Origin: Clostridiales bacterium UBA7568
GTDB lineage: Bacteria; Bacillota; Clostridia; Oscillospirales; CAG-272
Assembly (NCBI GenBank): GCA_002479075.1
Contig: DLLG01000001.1
Location: forward strand, 156,341-220,340
Direction: 5' to 3'
Length of the DNA: 64,000 nucleotides
Positions 57,114-64,000 of this stretch are shown piece after piece (within the stretch, counting starts at the first letter, position 1; every line of letters starts with the position of its first letter). The position numbers and the translations under genes are program-made. The notes beneath the pieces were generated by a model. It was not told where the DNA came from. It saw only the letters and a list, made by a program, of their open reading frames with translations, and made no database searches.

Positions 57114-58724
57114 TCAGTTCGCGGCGAAGGCTTTCGCAGTGAGTGCGCCGTCCTCATCGTAAATGTTAAGGTGGCTGCTGAAGGCGGCTTTGAGGTCAAT
57201 ATTGATAGATAGCTTTCCGTCGCTCTCGTGAATCACAATATTGTCAACGAGCAACCGAAGGTTGTTGTCGCTGATTGCGCCGTCCTTGATGATGCCGTCG
57301 AGAATATCGATACTGTTTTTCATTTCGGCTTTTCGCTTGCGGATGGTCGTATCATAATCACGGATGGCGTCGATTTCCGCTGTCAGACTCTTGATTTCCG
57401 CCTCGCATTTTTCAAGCATACCCGTATAAATGTCAGCATGTTCGCGGTCGCGGATACGCTCCAGAAGTATCTGTTCCTGATCACTTCTCCGCTGTGCAAG
57501 TTTGTCGGTCAGATTTTTGATCCGCTTCTCGGAAGTGTTTTTCTTTGCAAGCCAGCTTTTTACATCGGTTTCAATCGTCCGGTAATTTGTTTCGGCTTCC
57601 TCCTTGATGGCGATCAGTTCATCGTAAATCAGCTTGTCAAGCGTTGACTCGTCAATCCTGTGCGCGGTGCAGTTCTCTTTGCCGTAACGGTGGTAGCCGT
57701 TGCAGGTATACTCGTAGCGCACATTGTCCTTCCACACCCGTTTTCGGCAGACGAAGGAGGAGCCGCAGTCTCCGCATTTGATCAGCCCTGTATAGCGGTG
57801 GTGCGGCGCATTCTGTCCGGCGCGGACATTGCGTTCCACATTGTCACGGAGCAAAAACTGTGCCTGCTCCCATATCTCTCTTGATACGATAGCAGGCACA
57901 AAGTTCTCATGCCGGTAGTGTTCTTCTTCCGGCAGTTCCTTGCGGATATGATTGATCTTGCTGGTGTAGGATCGGTGACAGACGAGTGTTCCACAGTAAA
58001 ATTCATTTTGCAGCACTCGCTTGACTCCTGTGTTTTCCCACAGGAAGCGGTGTGCAATCTCCGGTTTGTTGTCTCCGAGCCTCTTGCCGAGTAGCTTCTG
58101 TTGGTAGTAGCCCTGTGATTTGATGCCCTCGGCGTTGAGAATTTTTGCAATGGACTTGATCCCGTAACCGGAGAGGTACAGATCAAATATCCTGCGAATG
58201 ATTGCGGCTTGTTCCTCGACAATGACCACCTCGCCGGTGTTCTTGTCCTTGAAGTATCCCATCGGCGGGATCAGCACGATGCCCTTTTTCTGCTTCTGTT
58301 TGTAGCCCGCACGGATTTTCTTGGAGATGTCCCGGCAGTACATATCGTTGAAGATTCCCTTGAAGCCGACCATCAGCTCGTCATCCTCGTTGCTTGTATC
58401 AATGTTTTCCGTCACCGACAGAACCCGCACATCGTGTTCCCGCAGGTAGTCAATGAAAAGTGCCGTCTGCGTTTTGTGTCTGCCGAGGCGTGAAAGATCT
58501 TTGACGATGACGGCATCAATCGTCTTTTTCTCCACCTCATCATAGATTTTTTCAATGCCCTCACGGTTGAAGTGCATGCCGCTGACATTGTCGTCAAATG
58601 ATTCTCCGACGACGGTGTAACCGTTGTTCTCTGCGTATTCCACCAGAATGTTTTTCTGATTGGTCAGCGAATTCAGCTCCTTGTCCTCATCACGGGACAG
58701 GCGGTAATAGAGCCATGCTCTCAT
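57114..58724 (-). CDS. Large serine recombinase (TnpX-like)
   Basis: 536 residues. Resolvase domain 1-150 with nucleophile S10 (YYRLSRDED), VKDLSRLGR with the catalytic Arg, and GFKGIFNDMYCRDISKKIRAG. Recombinase domain about 165-290. Zinc ribbon GLIKCGDCGSSFVC ... YTCNGYHRYGKENC (about 310-355). Coiled coil about 385-450. Catalyses integration and excision of the element. Start ATG with AAGGAG nearby. Confidence 0.92.
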   Translation of the reverse strand: MRAWLYYRLSRDEDKELNSLTNQKNILVEYAENNGYTVVGESFDDNVSGMHFNREGIEKIYDEVEKKTIDAVIVKDLSRLGRHKTQTALFIDYLREHDVRVLSVTENIDTSNEDDELMVGFKGIFNDMYCRDISKKIRAGYKQKQKKGIVLIPPMGYFKDKNTGEVVIVEEQAAIIRRIFDLYLSGYGIKSIAKILNAEGIKSQGYYQQKLLGKRLGDNKPEIAHRFLWENTGVKRVLQNEFYCGTLVCHRSYTSKINHIRKELPEEEHYRHENFVPAIVSREIWEQAQFLLRDNVERNVRAGQNAPHHRYTGLIKCGDCGSSFVCRKRVWKDNVRYEYTCNGYHRYGKENCTAHRIDESTLDKLIYDELIAIKEEAETNYRTIETDVKSWLAKKNTSEKRIKNLTDKLAQRRSDQEQILLERIRDREHADIYTGMLEKCEAEIKSLTAEIDAIRDYDTTIRKRKAEMKNSIDILDGIIKDGAISDNNLRLLVDNIVIHESDGKLSINIDLKAAFSSHLNIYDEDGALTAKAFAAN

Positions 58725-58739
58725 AAAACTTCTCCTTTC

Positions 58740-58925
58740 TTACGCCGACTTTTCTTCGGCATTCTTTTTGATTTCTTCTTTTGCCGTCAGAATTTCCACG
58801 GCAGGGGTGTCATCCGCAAGGTAATCGCGGATCACGGATTTCAGAAACGAATTGAATTGTTTGTCGCTTCCGGTGTACATAAAGCACACGCTTTCGATGA
58901 CCGGTTCTTTTCTCTTTCCGCCCAT
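58740..58925 (-). CDS. Small transposon-associated protein (TnpW position)
   Basis: 61 residues: basic start MGGKRKEP, then a compact alpha/beta stretch with KQFNSFLKSVIRDYLAD and an acidic end. In size and place before the recombinase it matches the TnpW-type proteins of Tn4451-like elements, but similarity is weak by eye. AAGGAGCG precedes ATG 58925. Confidence 0.65.
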   Translation of the reverse strand: MGGKRKEPVIESVCFMYTGSDKQFNSFLKSVIRDYLADDTPAVEILTAKEEIKKNAEEKSA

Positions 58926-59069
58926 AAACGCTCCTTTCTTCACAGGATCGGCTGAACCTATGCGCAATTCCTTGTGATGCTCCCTCGGTGGTAGCACACA
59001 CAATACCACAACGCTTGCCGCAAGTCCAGCTGTTTTTTTCAGAATTAGCAATTCAGACATATAGTTTTG

Positions 59070-60056
59070 TCATAAATAAAAACCAAAGCCCTGATCTTCG
59101 TCCTGCGTGTTGTACGCGGAATATTGAAGCAGTGCTTTGGGTTCGACCTTGATGCCGAGCATTTCCAACTCCATGACGGTCAGCTTATCGATTTGATCAT
59201 CTTCGACAGGCGGTGTGAAGCGTCCCTCATACGGCATGGCTTCGAGCAGACTTTTCAGGAGCGAAAACAGACCTTCGCCCACCGTGTAACCGTGTTTCGG
59301 ATGCAAGCGGTTTTCAAATTGCTGATACTGCTCCGCAAGTCCCGACTCACATCCGCCGAGAAGAAAATAAATCTCCAGATTTTTTCGCAAAAGCTGCTCG
59401 GCAAAGAGCTTGTTGTCACGGCATTTATGACCGTCCGGCGTGGTGAAGGTAATATACTTGTGTCCCTCCTGCCATTCCACCTTGTAACCGTGCATCTCCA
59501 TCTCGTAGATAAAATCTTCTTTGCAGGTGGTGCGGCAGGCAACGGAATATGCCTTGCGTCGCAGCAGGTCTTTCCACTTCGGCATCGAACCGAATGAAGA
59601 TTTTGCTTCGGTTTCCGACAGCCCGTACTCACGGCAGAGCTGATTGGAATATTCCTTGACGCGGGCAAGGTCATCGGCAGTCTGATGAAATTTCTTCCCG
59701 TTTTCCATATTCACCGAGTTCATGACGAGGTGATTGTGCAGATGATCACGATCACAATGGGTGGCAACAACGATCTGATAGCCGGGAAAGTATTCGGCAA
59801 AGCGCAGACCGATTTCGTGCGCAGTCTCGGGAGTTAGTCTGTCATCGGGGCTGAACGATTGGACAATGTGGTAATATTGTCTGCCGTCGTTTTTCCCGAA
59901 TTTGTTTTTTACAAAGCGGAATTCGTCAAGTGCGGACTCGGGCGTGCAATGGATTCCCGAAACCAATATGCCATCCTCGGTCTTGTTCCTGTTCATGACA
60001 TAGGGAAAAATGTTGTTCATCGGGCATCCCGAAGCAATGAATTTAACGATTGCCAT
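59070..60056 (-). CDS. mobA: MobA/VirD2-type relaxase
   Basis: 328 residues, shorter than many relaxases. Conserved catalytic histidine motif HCDRDHLHNHLVMNSV (about 100-115) follows HIVQSFSPDD, with the N-terminal MAIVKFIASGCPMNNIFPYVMNR likely carrying the nucleophile Tyr. It nicks oriT and leads the strand into the recipient. Start overlaps the end of mobC by 40 bases. Confidence 0.9.
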   Translation of the reverse strand: MAIVKFIASGCPMNNIFPYVMNRNKTEDGILVSGIHCTPESALDEFRFVKNKFGKNDGRQYYHIVQSFSPDDRLTPETAHEIGLRFAEYFPGYQIVVATHCDRDHLHNHLVMNSVNMENGKKFHQTADDLARVKEYSNQLCREYGLSETEAKSSFGSMPKWKDLLRRKAYSVACRTTCKEDFIYEMEMHGYKVEWQEGHKYITFTTPDGHKCRDNKLFAEQLLRKNLEIYFLLGGCESGLAEQYQQFENRLHPKHGYTVGEGLFSLLKSLLEAMPYEGRFTPPVEDDQIDKLTVMELEMLGIKVEPKALLQYSAYNTQDEDQGFGFYL

Positions 60057-60334
60057 ACTTTTTGCACCTCCTGTTTGGTTTCTCCGAGGTCAACTGCCCG
60101 TACAAATCCTGCGTTGACGGCACGGGTAAGCTGATTGAGATTGTTGCCTATGCGCTGAAGCTCGTGCGCAATTTCATCGGCTCCGTCGATATTGACGATC
60201 TCCTTTTTGAAAATACATTCGCGGACAAAGTCGCTGATGCGCCTGTAATGACCGTAGGAATTTTCCTCGATCCAGGTCTTTTCTTCCGGTGTGACGCGGA
60301 AGGAAAGAATGATATTTTTGTTTTTTTCTTTCAC
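60017..60334 (-). CDS. mobC: Mobilization accessory protein MobC
   Basis: 105 residues: ribbon-helix-helix-like N-terminus (ILSFRVTPEEKTWIEENS), then RISDFVRECIF and the MobC signature RIGNNLNQLTRAVNAG. Helps the relaxase at oriT. GTG 60334 is preferred because AAAGGAG lies just upstream. Confidence 0.9.
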   Translation of the reverse strand: MKEKNKNIILSFRVTPEEKTWIEENSYGHYRRISDFVRECIFKKEIVNIDGADEIAHELQRIGNNLNQLTRAVNAGFVRAVDLGETKQEVQKVWQSLNSLLRDAR

Positions 60335-60381
60335 TGAAAGACTCCTTTCGTAAATAATTGATAGGGGTATGGGATTCGCCC

Positions 60382-60415
60382 GACGCCTTTGGCGCCGCCG
60401 GAATCGGCTGGCGTC
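60382..60415. other. Candidate oriT hairpin
   Basis: GACGCC (60382-60387) pairs with GGCGTC (60410-60415) around an inner GCCG / CGGC hairpin, in the 124-bp gap upstream of mobC, the usual oriT place. No nick site identified. Confidence 0.4.
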
Positions 60416-60458
60416 ATACAAAGGCGAAACTCGCAATAATCTGCAGCAATTTGAAGTC

Positions 60459-61532
60459 TCATGCAGGGACGCAAGGGTCGCAAGGGACGAAAGATATGAG
60501 GGCAGAAGAAGTTGAGGCACTTGGGTCACTTGAGGCACTCTCTGTCGGTTGCGGTGACACATATTTCACGCGGATATACTTTTGACCGTTGCTTCGCCTG
60601 CTTTCAAAGAATACGCCAAGTGCCTCCATCTGAAACCGCCAGCGGTTCATCATCTGCTTCATCCCCTTGGCTGTTATCTCTCTGCCGAGCGTAGCCGACA
60701 ATGCAGAAGCGAGGTCGGTGTTACTCCCGTTGAAAATGAGTGTCGCTTTCATCAGTGTGACCAGCGCCGCCATCTCGTCCGGCATGACGGTTTCAGGCAT
60801 GGTCAGGCTGTCGGAGAGCAACTGCCATGTGCAGGTGGTGGACTCCATTTCCAGCTTCATCTTGCGGTCGCGGATGTCCCGCCCCGAAGCATACAGCGTT
60901 GCACTGTTTTCCACGCGCTCATTCTTTTCGAGGACATAGATCGCGTCAACTGCGCCCGCAATTCCGGTACTGCCCGAGAGCTTATTGATAGGGTCTTTGT
61001 CTCCCATCTTGCGCAGGTGATGCACCAGCAGAAGACAGATCTTCAGTTTCTCTGCCAAAGCACGGAGCGGTTGCAGTTCGGCATAATCGTTGCCGTAGGA
61101 GACATCCACTGTCGGGGTACGGATCAGCTGAAAGGTGTCGATGGCGACGAATGTGACAGCGGGATGTTCATGTTTGAATTTCCGAATCCAATCGCACACA
61201 CCGCTTTCGATAGAAGTGCTGCCGGTGGCAAAGTACAATCCGGGTGGCACATCGTCCGTAATGGTATTGAGCCGTTCCTGAATCCGGCGTTCGGAATCCT
61301 CCAGACAGAGGTAGAGTGTTTCTCCTTGTGTAACGGGAAGTCCCCACATCGGTTCTCCTTTTGCGATATGAATACAGAGGTCAAGGACAAGCCATGATTT
61401 ACCGACCTTCGGGGAACCGCCGAGAATGCAAAGTCCCTGCGGCAATAAGGTTTCGACGCAAAACTTCGTCTCGGGAAGTCTTTTGTCCATAAGGGTTTCG
61501 CCGTCGATGACGGCAAGAGTAGTTTTTTTCAA
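60459..61532 (-). CDS. RepA-like AAA/RecA-fold helicase
   Basis: 357 residues. Walker A LGGSPKVGKSWLVLDLC (about 38-54), Walker B VTFVAIDTFQLI (about 145), LLLVHHLRKMG with sensor residues, as in RepA/AAA_25 hexameric helicases of mobilizable plasmids and elements. Probably needed for replication after transfer. TTG start at 61532 with AAAGGAG upstream. Confidence 0.87.
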   Translation of the reverse strand: MKKTTLAVIDGETLMDKRLPETKFCVETLLPQGLCILGGSPKVGKSWLVLDLCIHIAKGEPMWGLPVTQGETLYLCLEDSERRIQERLNTITDDVPPGLYFATGSTSIESGVCDWIRKFKHEHPAVTFVAIDTFQLIRTPTVDVSYGNDYAELQPLRALAEKLKICLLLVHHLRKMGDKDPINKLSGSTGIAGAVDAIYVLEKNERVENSATLYASGRDIRDRKMKLEMESTTCTWQLLSDSLTMPETVMPDEMAALVTLMKATLIFNGSNTDLASALSATLGREITAKGMKQMMNRWRFQMEALGVFFESRRSNGQKYIRVKYVSPQPTESASSDPSASTSSALISFVPCDPCVPA

Positions 61533-61556
61533 GCGTTATGCTCCTTTCCTGATTTT

Positions 61557-61578
61557 CGCACACAAGCGCTTGTGTGCG
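61557..61578. repeat. Perfect 22-bp palindrome
   Basis: CGCACACAAGC / GCTTGTGTGCG without a loop, 25 bases upstream of the helicase start. Possible operator or replication-protein site. Confidence 0.85.
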
Positions 61579-62200
61579 GTTTGGTTTGTTGGCGGTACAA
61601 AGTCCAGCCGGGATGTTATCCTCGCCACACGGGGCGAATTTGGCGGTGTTACGCTGCTATATTCTGCACGATGCTCATCTCCTTTCGCTCCGCATATGGG
61701 AGCAGTTTTTATAATTACAAAATTCAAAACCGAATCCCCTACCGTTATAAAAACGGCAAAAGAAAAAGACCCGCACCGAATCGGCACGGATCAAAAATCT
61801 GAAGTACGGCATTTCAAAAGAATTCCGGTGTTGTCGCCGCACCGACCGCAGTTGCAGAGGCTGTGCAAGAGGAAGTTTGCACAGTCCCGGCTCCTCCGGT
61901 CTGCCTGCTCCCGGTATGTTCCTACGCTCGCTTGACCGCGTATTGCGGGATACTACCGACTCGCTTACCGATCCTTCCGGAGCGTGATCTCACGCCTTCC
62001 TCCTCGGCACGAGGTGCCACCCTCGTTGTCCTGGCAAGTTCCGTATCCCGTATCCTCCCGGGGCAGGAGTATTCAATTGTCACCGCAATTGCGGCATAAG
62101 GAACATATTGTAATGCCCCTTCATTAATACCCCAAGGTCAGAAACGCAAAATGTTCCTGATAGCAGAAATTTTTTTGAAAATATTTTTTGACACAGAAAA
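61579..62200. other. GC-rich region without a confident gene
   Basis: About 620 bp. On the minus strand a 9-codon ORF (starting MSIVQ) has AGGAG before it and precedes the helicase, and a 46-codon ORF begins near 61813. Both are too weak to call. AGGAACAT (62099-62106) and ATGTTCCT (62151-62158) form an inverted repeat that may lie near the element's right end. Confidence 0.4.
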
Positions 62201-62230
62201 AGCCACCCGACTTTTTACGGTCGGGTGGCT
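62201..62230 (-). terminator. Terminator of the znu-like operon
   Basis: AGCCACCCGAC / GTCGGGTGGCT with an 8-nt loop; TTTT follows on the minus strand. Confidence 0.85.
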
Positions 62231-62272
62231 GTAGCTATGAAGGATAGCTCCTTTATATGAGCATATCTGCTT

Positions 62273-62725
62273 TTATTCCATCTTTGCATCTGTCAGGTGG
62301 CAGTAAAGATTTCCGTTCTCCTCGTAGGTACGGAATTCTCCTGTTACAGTGATTTCGGTGCCGAGGGACGGATAATCCTGCGGATATGCGTGCGTGCCTT
62401 CAAGGACAAATTCCAGTCCCTGCGAGCAGCAGGCGGTTGCATCGGCAATGATGCAGGCAAAATAGCGTGCGCCGCTTTGCGTGTCCTCGTAAAGCGCAAA
62501 CTGACCGCGCATTCGGACGGTTTTGCCGACATATTTATCCGGAGTCATCATCATATTGTAGACCTCGGAATAGACCATGGTACTGCTGAGCTTGGTCAGG
62601 TCAACATCCACACCTTCGCTTTGTGTATCGGGGGTTGTTGTCACCGGATCACGCGGGCTTTTTTCGCACGCACACAGCGCATATACGAACAGGCAGACAA
62701 GAATTAGCGATATTACTTTTTTCAT
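62273..62725 (-). CDS. Lipoprotein of the metal-transport operon
   Basis: 150 residues. Signal peptide with lipobox L-C-A-C near residue 19, a linker, then a small beta-barrel-like domain (MVYSEVYNMMMTPDKYVGKTVRMRGQF in pieces) that resembles OB-type folds, with three cysteines in CCSQ and CIIA. Its start overlaps the permease stop by 4 bases, so it belongs to the importer operon. Role unknown; perhaps metal handling at the surface. Confidence 0.8.
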   Translation of the reverse strand: MKKVISLILVCLFVYALCACEKSPRDPVTTTPDTQSEGVDVDLTKLSSTMVYSEVYNMMMTPDKYVGKTVRMRGQFALYEDTQSGARYFACIIADATACCSQGLEFVLEGTHAYPQDYPSLGTEITVTGEFRTYEENGNLYCHLTDAKME

Positions 62726-63576
62726 TTAGCAAATCCTCCCACAAGTTTACCGGCGCACCACGAAAGCGCAAATACACCGATCTGCACGACCACGATGGTA
62801 GACCCAACAGGCGTTCCCGCGAGAATGGAAACCAGAATTCCGACAACCGAGCAGACCACCGACAGCACCGCCGCACAGACCGTGACGCTTTTGAAGGTCT
62901 TGAACATCCGCATGGCGGAGAGTGCGGGAAAGATGACCAGTGCCGAGATCAGAAGTGAGCCGACAAGATTCATGGCAAGCACGATGATGATCGCCACAAT
63001 GACCGAAATCATCAGGTTATAAAGCCCTGCGCGCGTACCCGTTGCTCTTGCAAAATTCTCATCAAAGGTGACAGCGAAAATTTTGTGATAGAAAAACAGA
63101 AATACCGCCACCACCAGCACCGAGAAAATGACACAAAGCCATACCTCGGTTTTTGAGAGGGTCAAGATGGAAGTCGAGCCGAACAGTGTGCTGCATACAT
63201 CGCCCGAAAGGTTGGACGAAGTGGAAAACAGGTTCATCAGCAGATACCCCACGGCAAGCGAGCCGACCGAGATCATGGCAATTGCCGCATCCCCCTTGAT
63301 TTTGGTATTCTGCCCCGTGCGTAGGAGCAGAACGGCACACAGGACGGTCACAACCATCACCAACGGCATCTCGTTTGTCAGCTTCAGAATTGCCGCAATT
63401 GCCATAGCACCAAACGCAACATGAGAAAGTCCGTCGCCGATGAAGGAAAAACGCTTGAGTACCAGCGTTACGCCGAGAAGCGACGAGCAGAGCGCAATCA
63501 GTACGCCGACAATCAGCGCATATCGAACAAACGGGTATTCAAAATACAGTGAGAGTTTTTCAAAGATTGCCGTCAT
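62722..63576 (-). CDS. Zinc/manganese-type ABC transporter permease (ZnuB-like)
   Basis: 284 residues with eight or nine membrane helices. ABC-3 family: YALIVGVLIALCSSLLGVTLV, FIGDGLSHVAFGA and VGSLLISALVIFPALSAMRM are family segments. Imports Zn2+ or Mn2+ with the ATPase encoded upstream. Overlaps that gene by 4 bases. Confidence 0.9.
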   Translation of the reverse strand: MTAIFEKLSLYFEYPFVRYALIVGVLIALCSSLLGVTLVLKRFSFIGDGLSHVAFGAMAIAAILKLTNEMPLVMVVTVLCAVLLLRTGQNTKIKGDAAIAMISVGSLAVGYLLMNLFSTSSNLSGDVCSTLFGSTSILTLSKTEVWLCVIFSVLVVAVFLFFYHKIFAVTFDENFARATGTRAGLYNLMISVIVAIIIVLAMNLVGSLLISALVIFPALSAMRMFKTFKSVTVCAAVLSVVCSVVGILVSILAGTPVGSTIVVVQIGVFALSWCAGKLVGGFAK

Positions 63577-64000
63577 GCTTCCTCACCTCCTTCCGCTTCG
63601 CAGAACAGCTTCCCCTGCGGGCTTGCAAGGTATTCCGCCGTGGTTCCGTAAAACACACGCTCGCCGATATGCAGAATGTGATCGGCATAGCGGAGCGCGG
63701 CACGGATATCGTGCGAAATCATAATAATCGTAATCCGATCTTCCAGATTCAGTTTTTCAATCAGCTCGTACAGTTCCGCCGTGACCTTCGGGTCAAGACC
63801 GGAGACGGGCTCATCCAGAAGAAGCATTTTTCTTGTGGCACAGAGAGCGCGGGCGAGAAGAACGCGCTGCTGCTGTCCACCGGAAAGCTCGCGGTAACAG
63901 CGTTTTGCAAGATCGTCAACCCGCATTTTCTCCATAGCACCTGCGGCAATCGCCTGTTCTTCAAAGTTATAGAACGGGCGCCAGCCGCACCGCCCCTGAC
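63573..64000 (-). CDS. ABC transporter ATP-binding protein (ZnuC-like), 5' end cut by window edge
   Basis: The visible 142 residues hold the C-terminal two thirds: ABC signature LSGGQQQRVLLARAL, Walker B KMLLLDEPVSGLD, and the switch histidine IIMISHD. The frame is open to the right edge, so Walker A lies outside. Energises the ZnuB-like permease. Confidence 0.9.
   Translation of the reverse strand, partial: QGRCGWRPFYNFEEQAIAAGAMEKMRVDDLAKRCYRELSGGQQQRVLLARALCATRKMLLLDEPVSGLDPKVTAELYELIEKLNLEDRITIIMISHDIRAALRYADHILHIGERVFYGTTAEYLASPQGKLFCEAEGGEEA

Larger units (their letters stand above)
57114..62100. mobile_element. Integrative mobilizable element (serine recombinase/Mob type)
   Basis: A leftward gene set of large serine recombinase, small transposon protein, relaxase, MobC and RepA-like helicase, inserted next to a tRNA-Leu locus. 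Codon choice is more GC-rich than the surrounding host genes. The plan resembles Tn4451/TnpX-type mobilizable transposons of clostridia, which move by serine recombinase and borrow conjugation machinery. Exact ends were not found: left limit between 57045 and 57114, right limit before the terminator at 62201. Confidence 0.75.

Noticed and set aside
56925..57212. 95-residue plus-strand ORF starting MAELADALDSGS
   Set aside because: It translates the tRNA-Leu(CAG) gene and its terminator, a well-known false ORF.
57114..58724. Serine recombinase as the integrase of the filamentous prophage
   Set aside because: It lies 25 kb away inside a separate mobilizable element, and the prophage ends have Xer-like, not serine-recombinase-like, form.
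61426..61935. 169-residue plus-strand ORF across the helicase start region
   Set aside because: Overlaps the helicase start antisense, low-complexity composition, no ribosome site.
1..64000. CRISPR arrays, rRNA genes and insertion sequences
   Set aside because: No regularly spaced repeats, no rRNA sequence and no DDE transposase were seen in the window.

Overview
The window reads as a chromosomal segment of a spore-forming, anaerobic Clostridia-type Firmicute (Oscillospiraceae/Ruminococcaceae-like is my inference). The evidence is Spo0A, an SpoVB-type flippase, RicT, HemZ, a SCIFF ranthipeptide with its maturase, a T-box in front of thrS, consensus sigma-A promoters with 16-17 bp spacers, strong Shine-Dalgarno sites, and lipoproteins with Gram-positive signal peptides. 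TAG, TGA and TAA all serve as stops.

Layout. 1-6.2 kb: two membrane or lipoproteins of unknown role, an ECF-type sigma factor with a very long C-terminal extension, a NUDIX gene broken by an amber codon, and thrS with its T-box leader. 6.3-24.4 kb: tRNA-Val, a TetR/MMPL exporter pair, an HTH-ADP-ribosylglycohydrolase fusion with a ribokinase-like gene, a NUDIX gene, the SCIFF system with an Orn/Lys/Arg decarboxylase-fold gene, a LamG-esterase lipoprotein, a PfkB-like/ruvX/glyS operon, another NUDIX gene, a DUF2500 gene and a MATE exporter.

24.56-32.23 kb is the most unusual part: a complete-looking integrated filamentous phage (inovirus) of about 7.6 kb. It carries a CRESS-virus-like Rep (HUH nickase plus superfamily 3 helicase), small membrane proteins, a pVIII-like major coat protein followed by a strong terminator, a pIII-like adsorption protein with two Fn3-like repeats, a Zot/pI assembly ATPase, and a structured non-coding region. 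That region contains a hairpin with the CRESS-type nonamer TAGTGTTAC. There is no integrase. The ends are two 28-bp sites of 11-6-11 design that share one arm and the centre, as expected for Xer-type integration. A consensus promoter at the right end can reach rep only after the ends are joined. The first bases of its predicted RNA are perfectly complementary to a 12-nt stretch in the rep leader.

32.3-43.9 kb is a long leftward housekeeping cluster: spoVB-like, nucleoside kinase, hemZ, dtd, rel, recJ, FAD oxidoreductase, a truncated CdaR-like peptide and cdaA. 44.0-53.5 kb holds ispD-ispF, spo0A, ricT-holB-darA, tcdA-typA, a lipoprotein and guaB. The c-di-AMP synthase (cdaA) and a c-di-AMP receptor (darA) are both present. 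53.6-57.0 kb holds a small orphan gene, alkD, fucI and a tRNA-Leu locus with a partial tRNA duplication.

57.1-about 62.1 kb is an integrative mobilizable element: large serine recombinase, small transposon protein, MobA and MobC, a candidate oriT and a RepA-like helicase. 62.2-64.0 kb is the end of a zinc/manganese-type ABC importer operon cut by the right edge.
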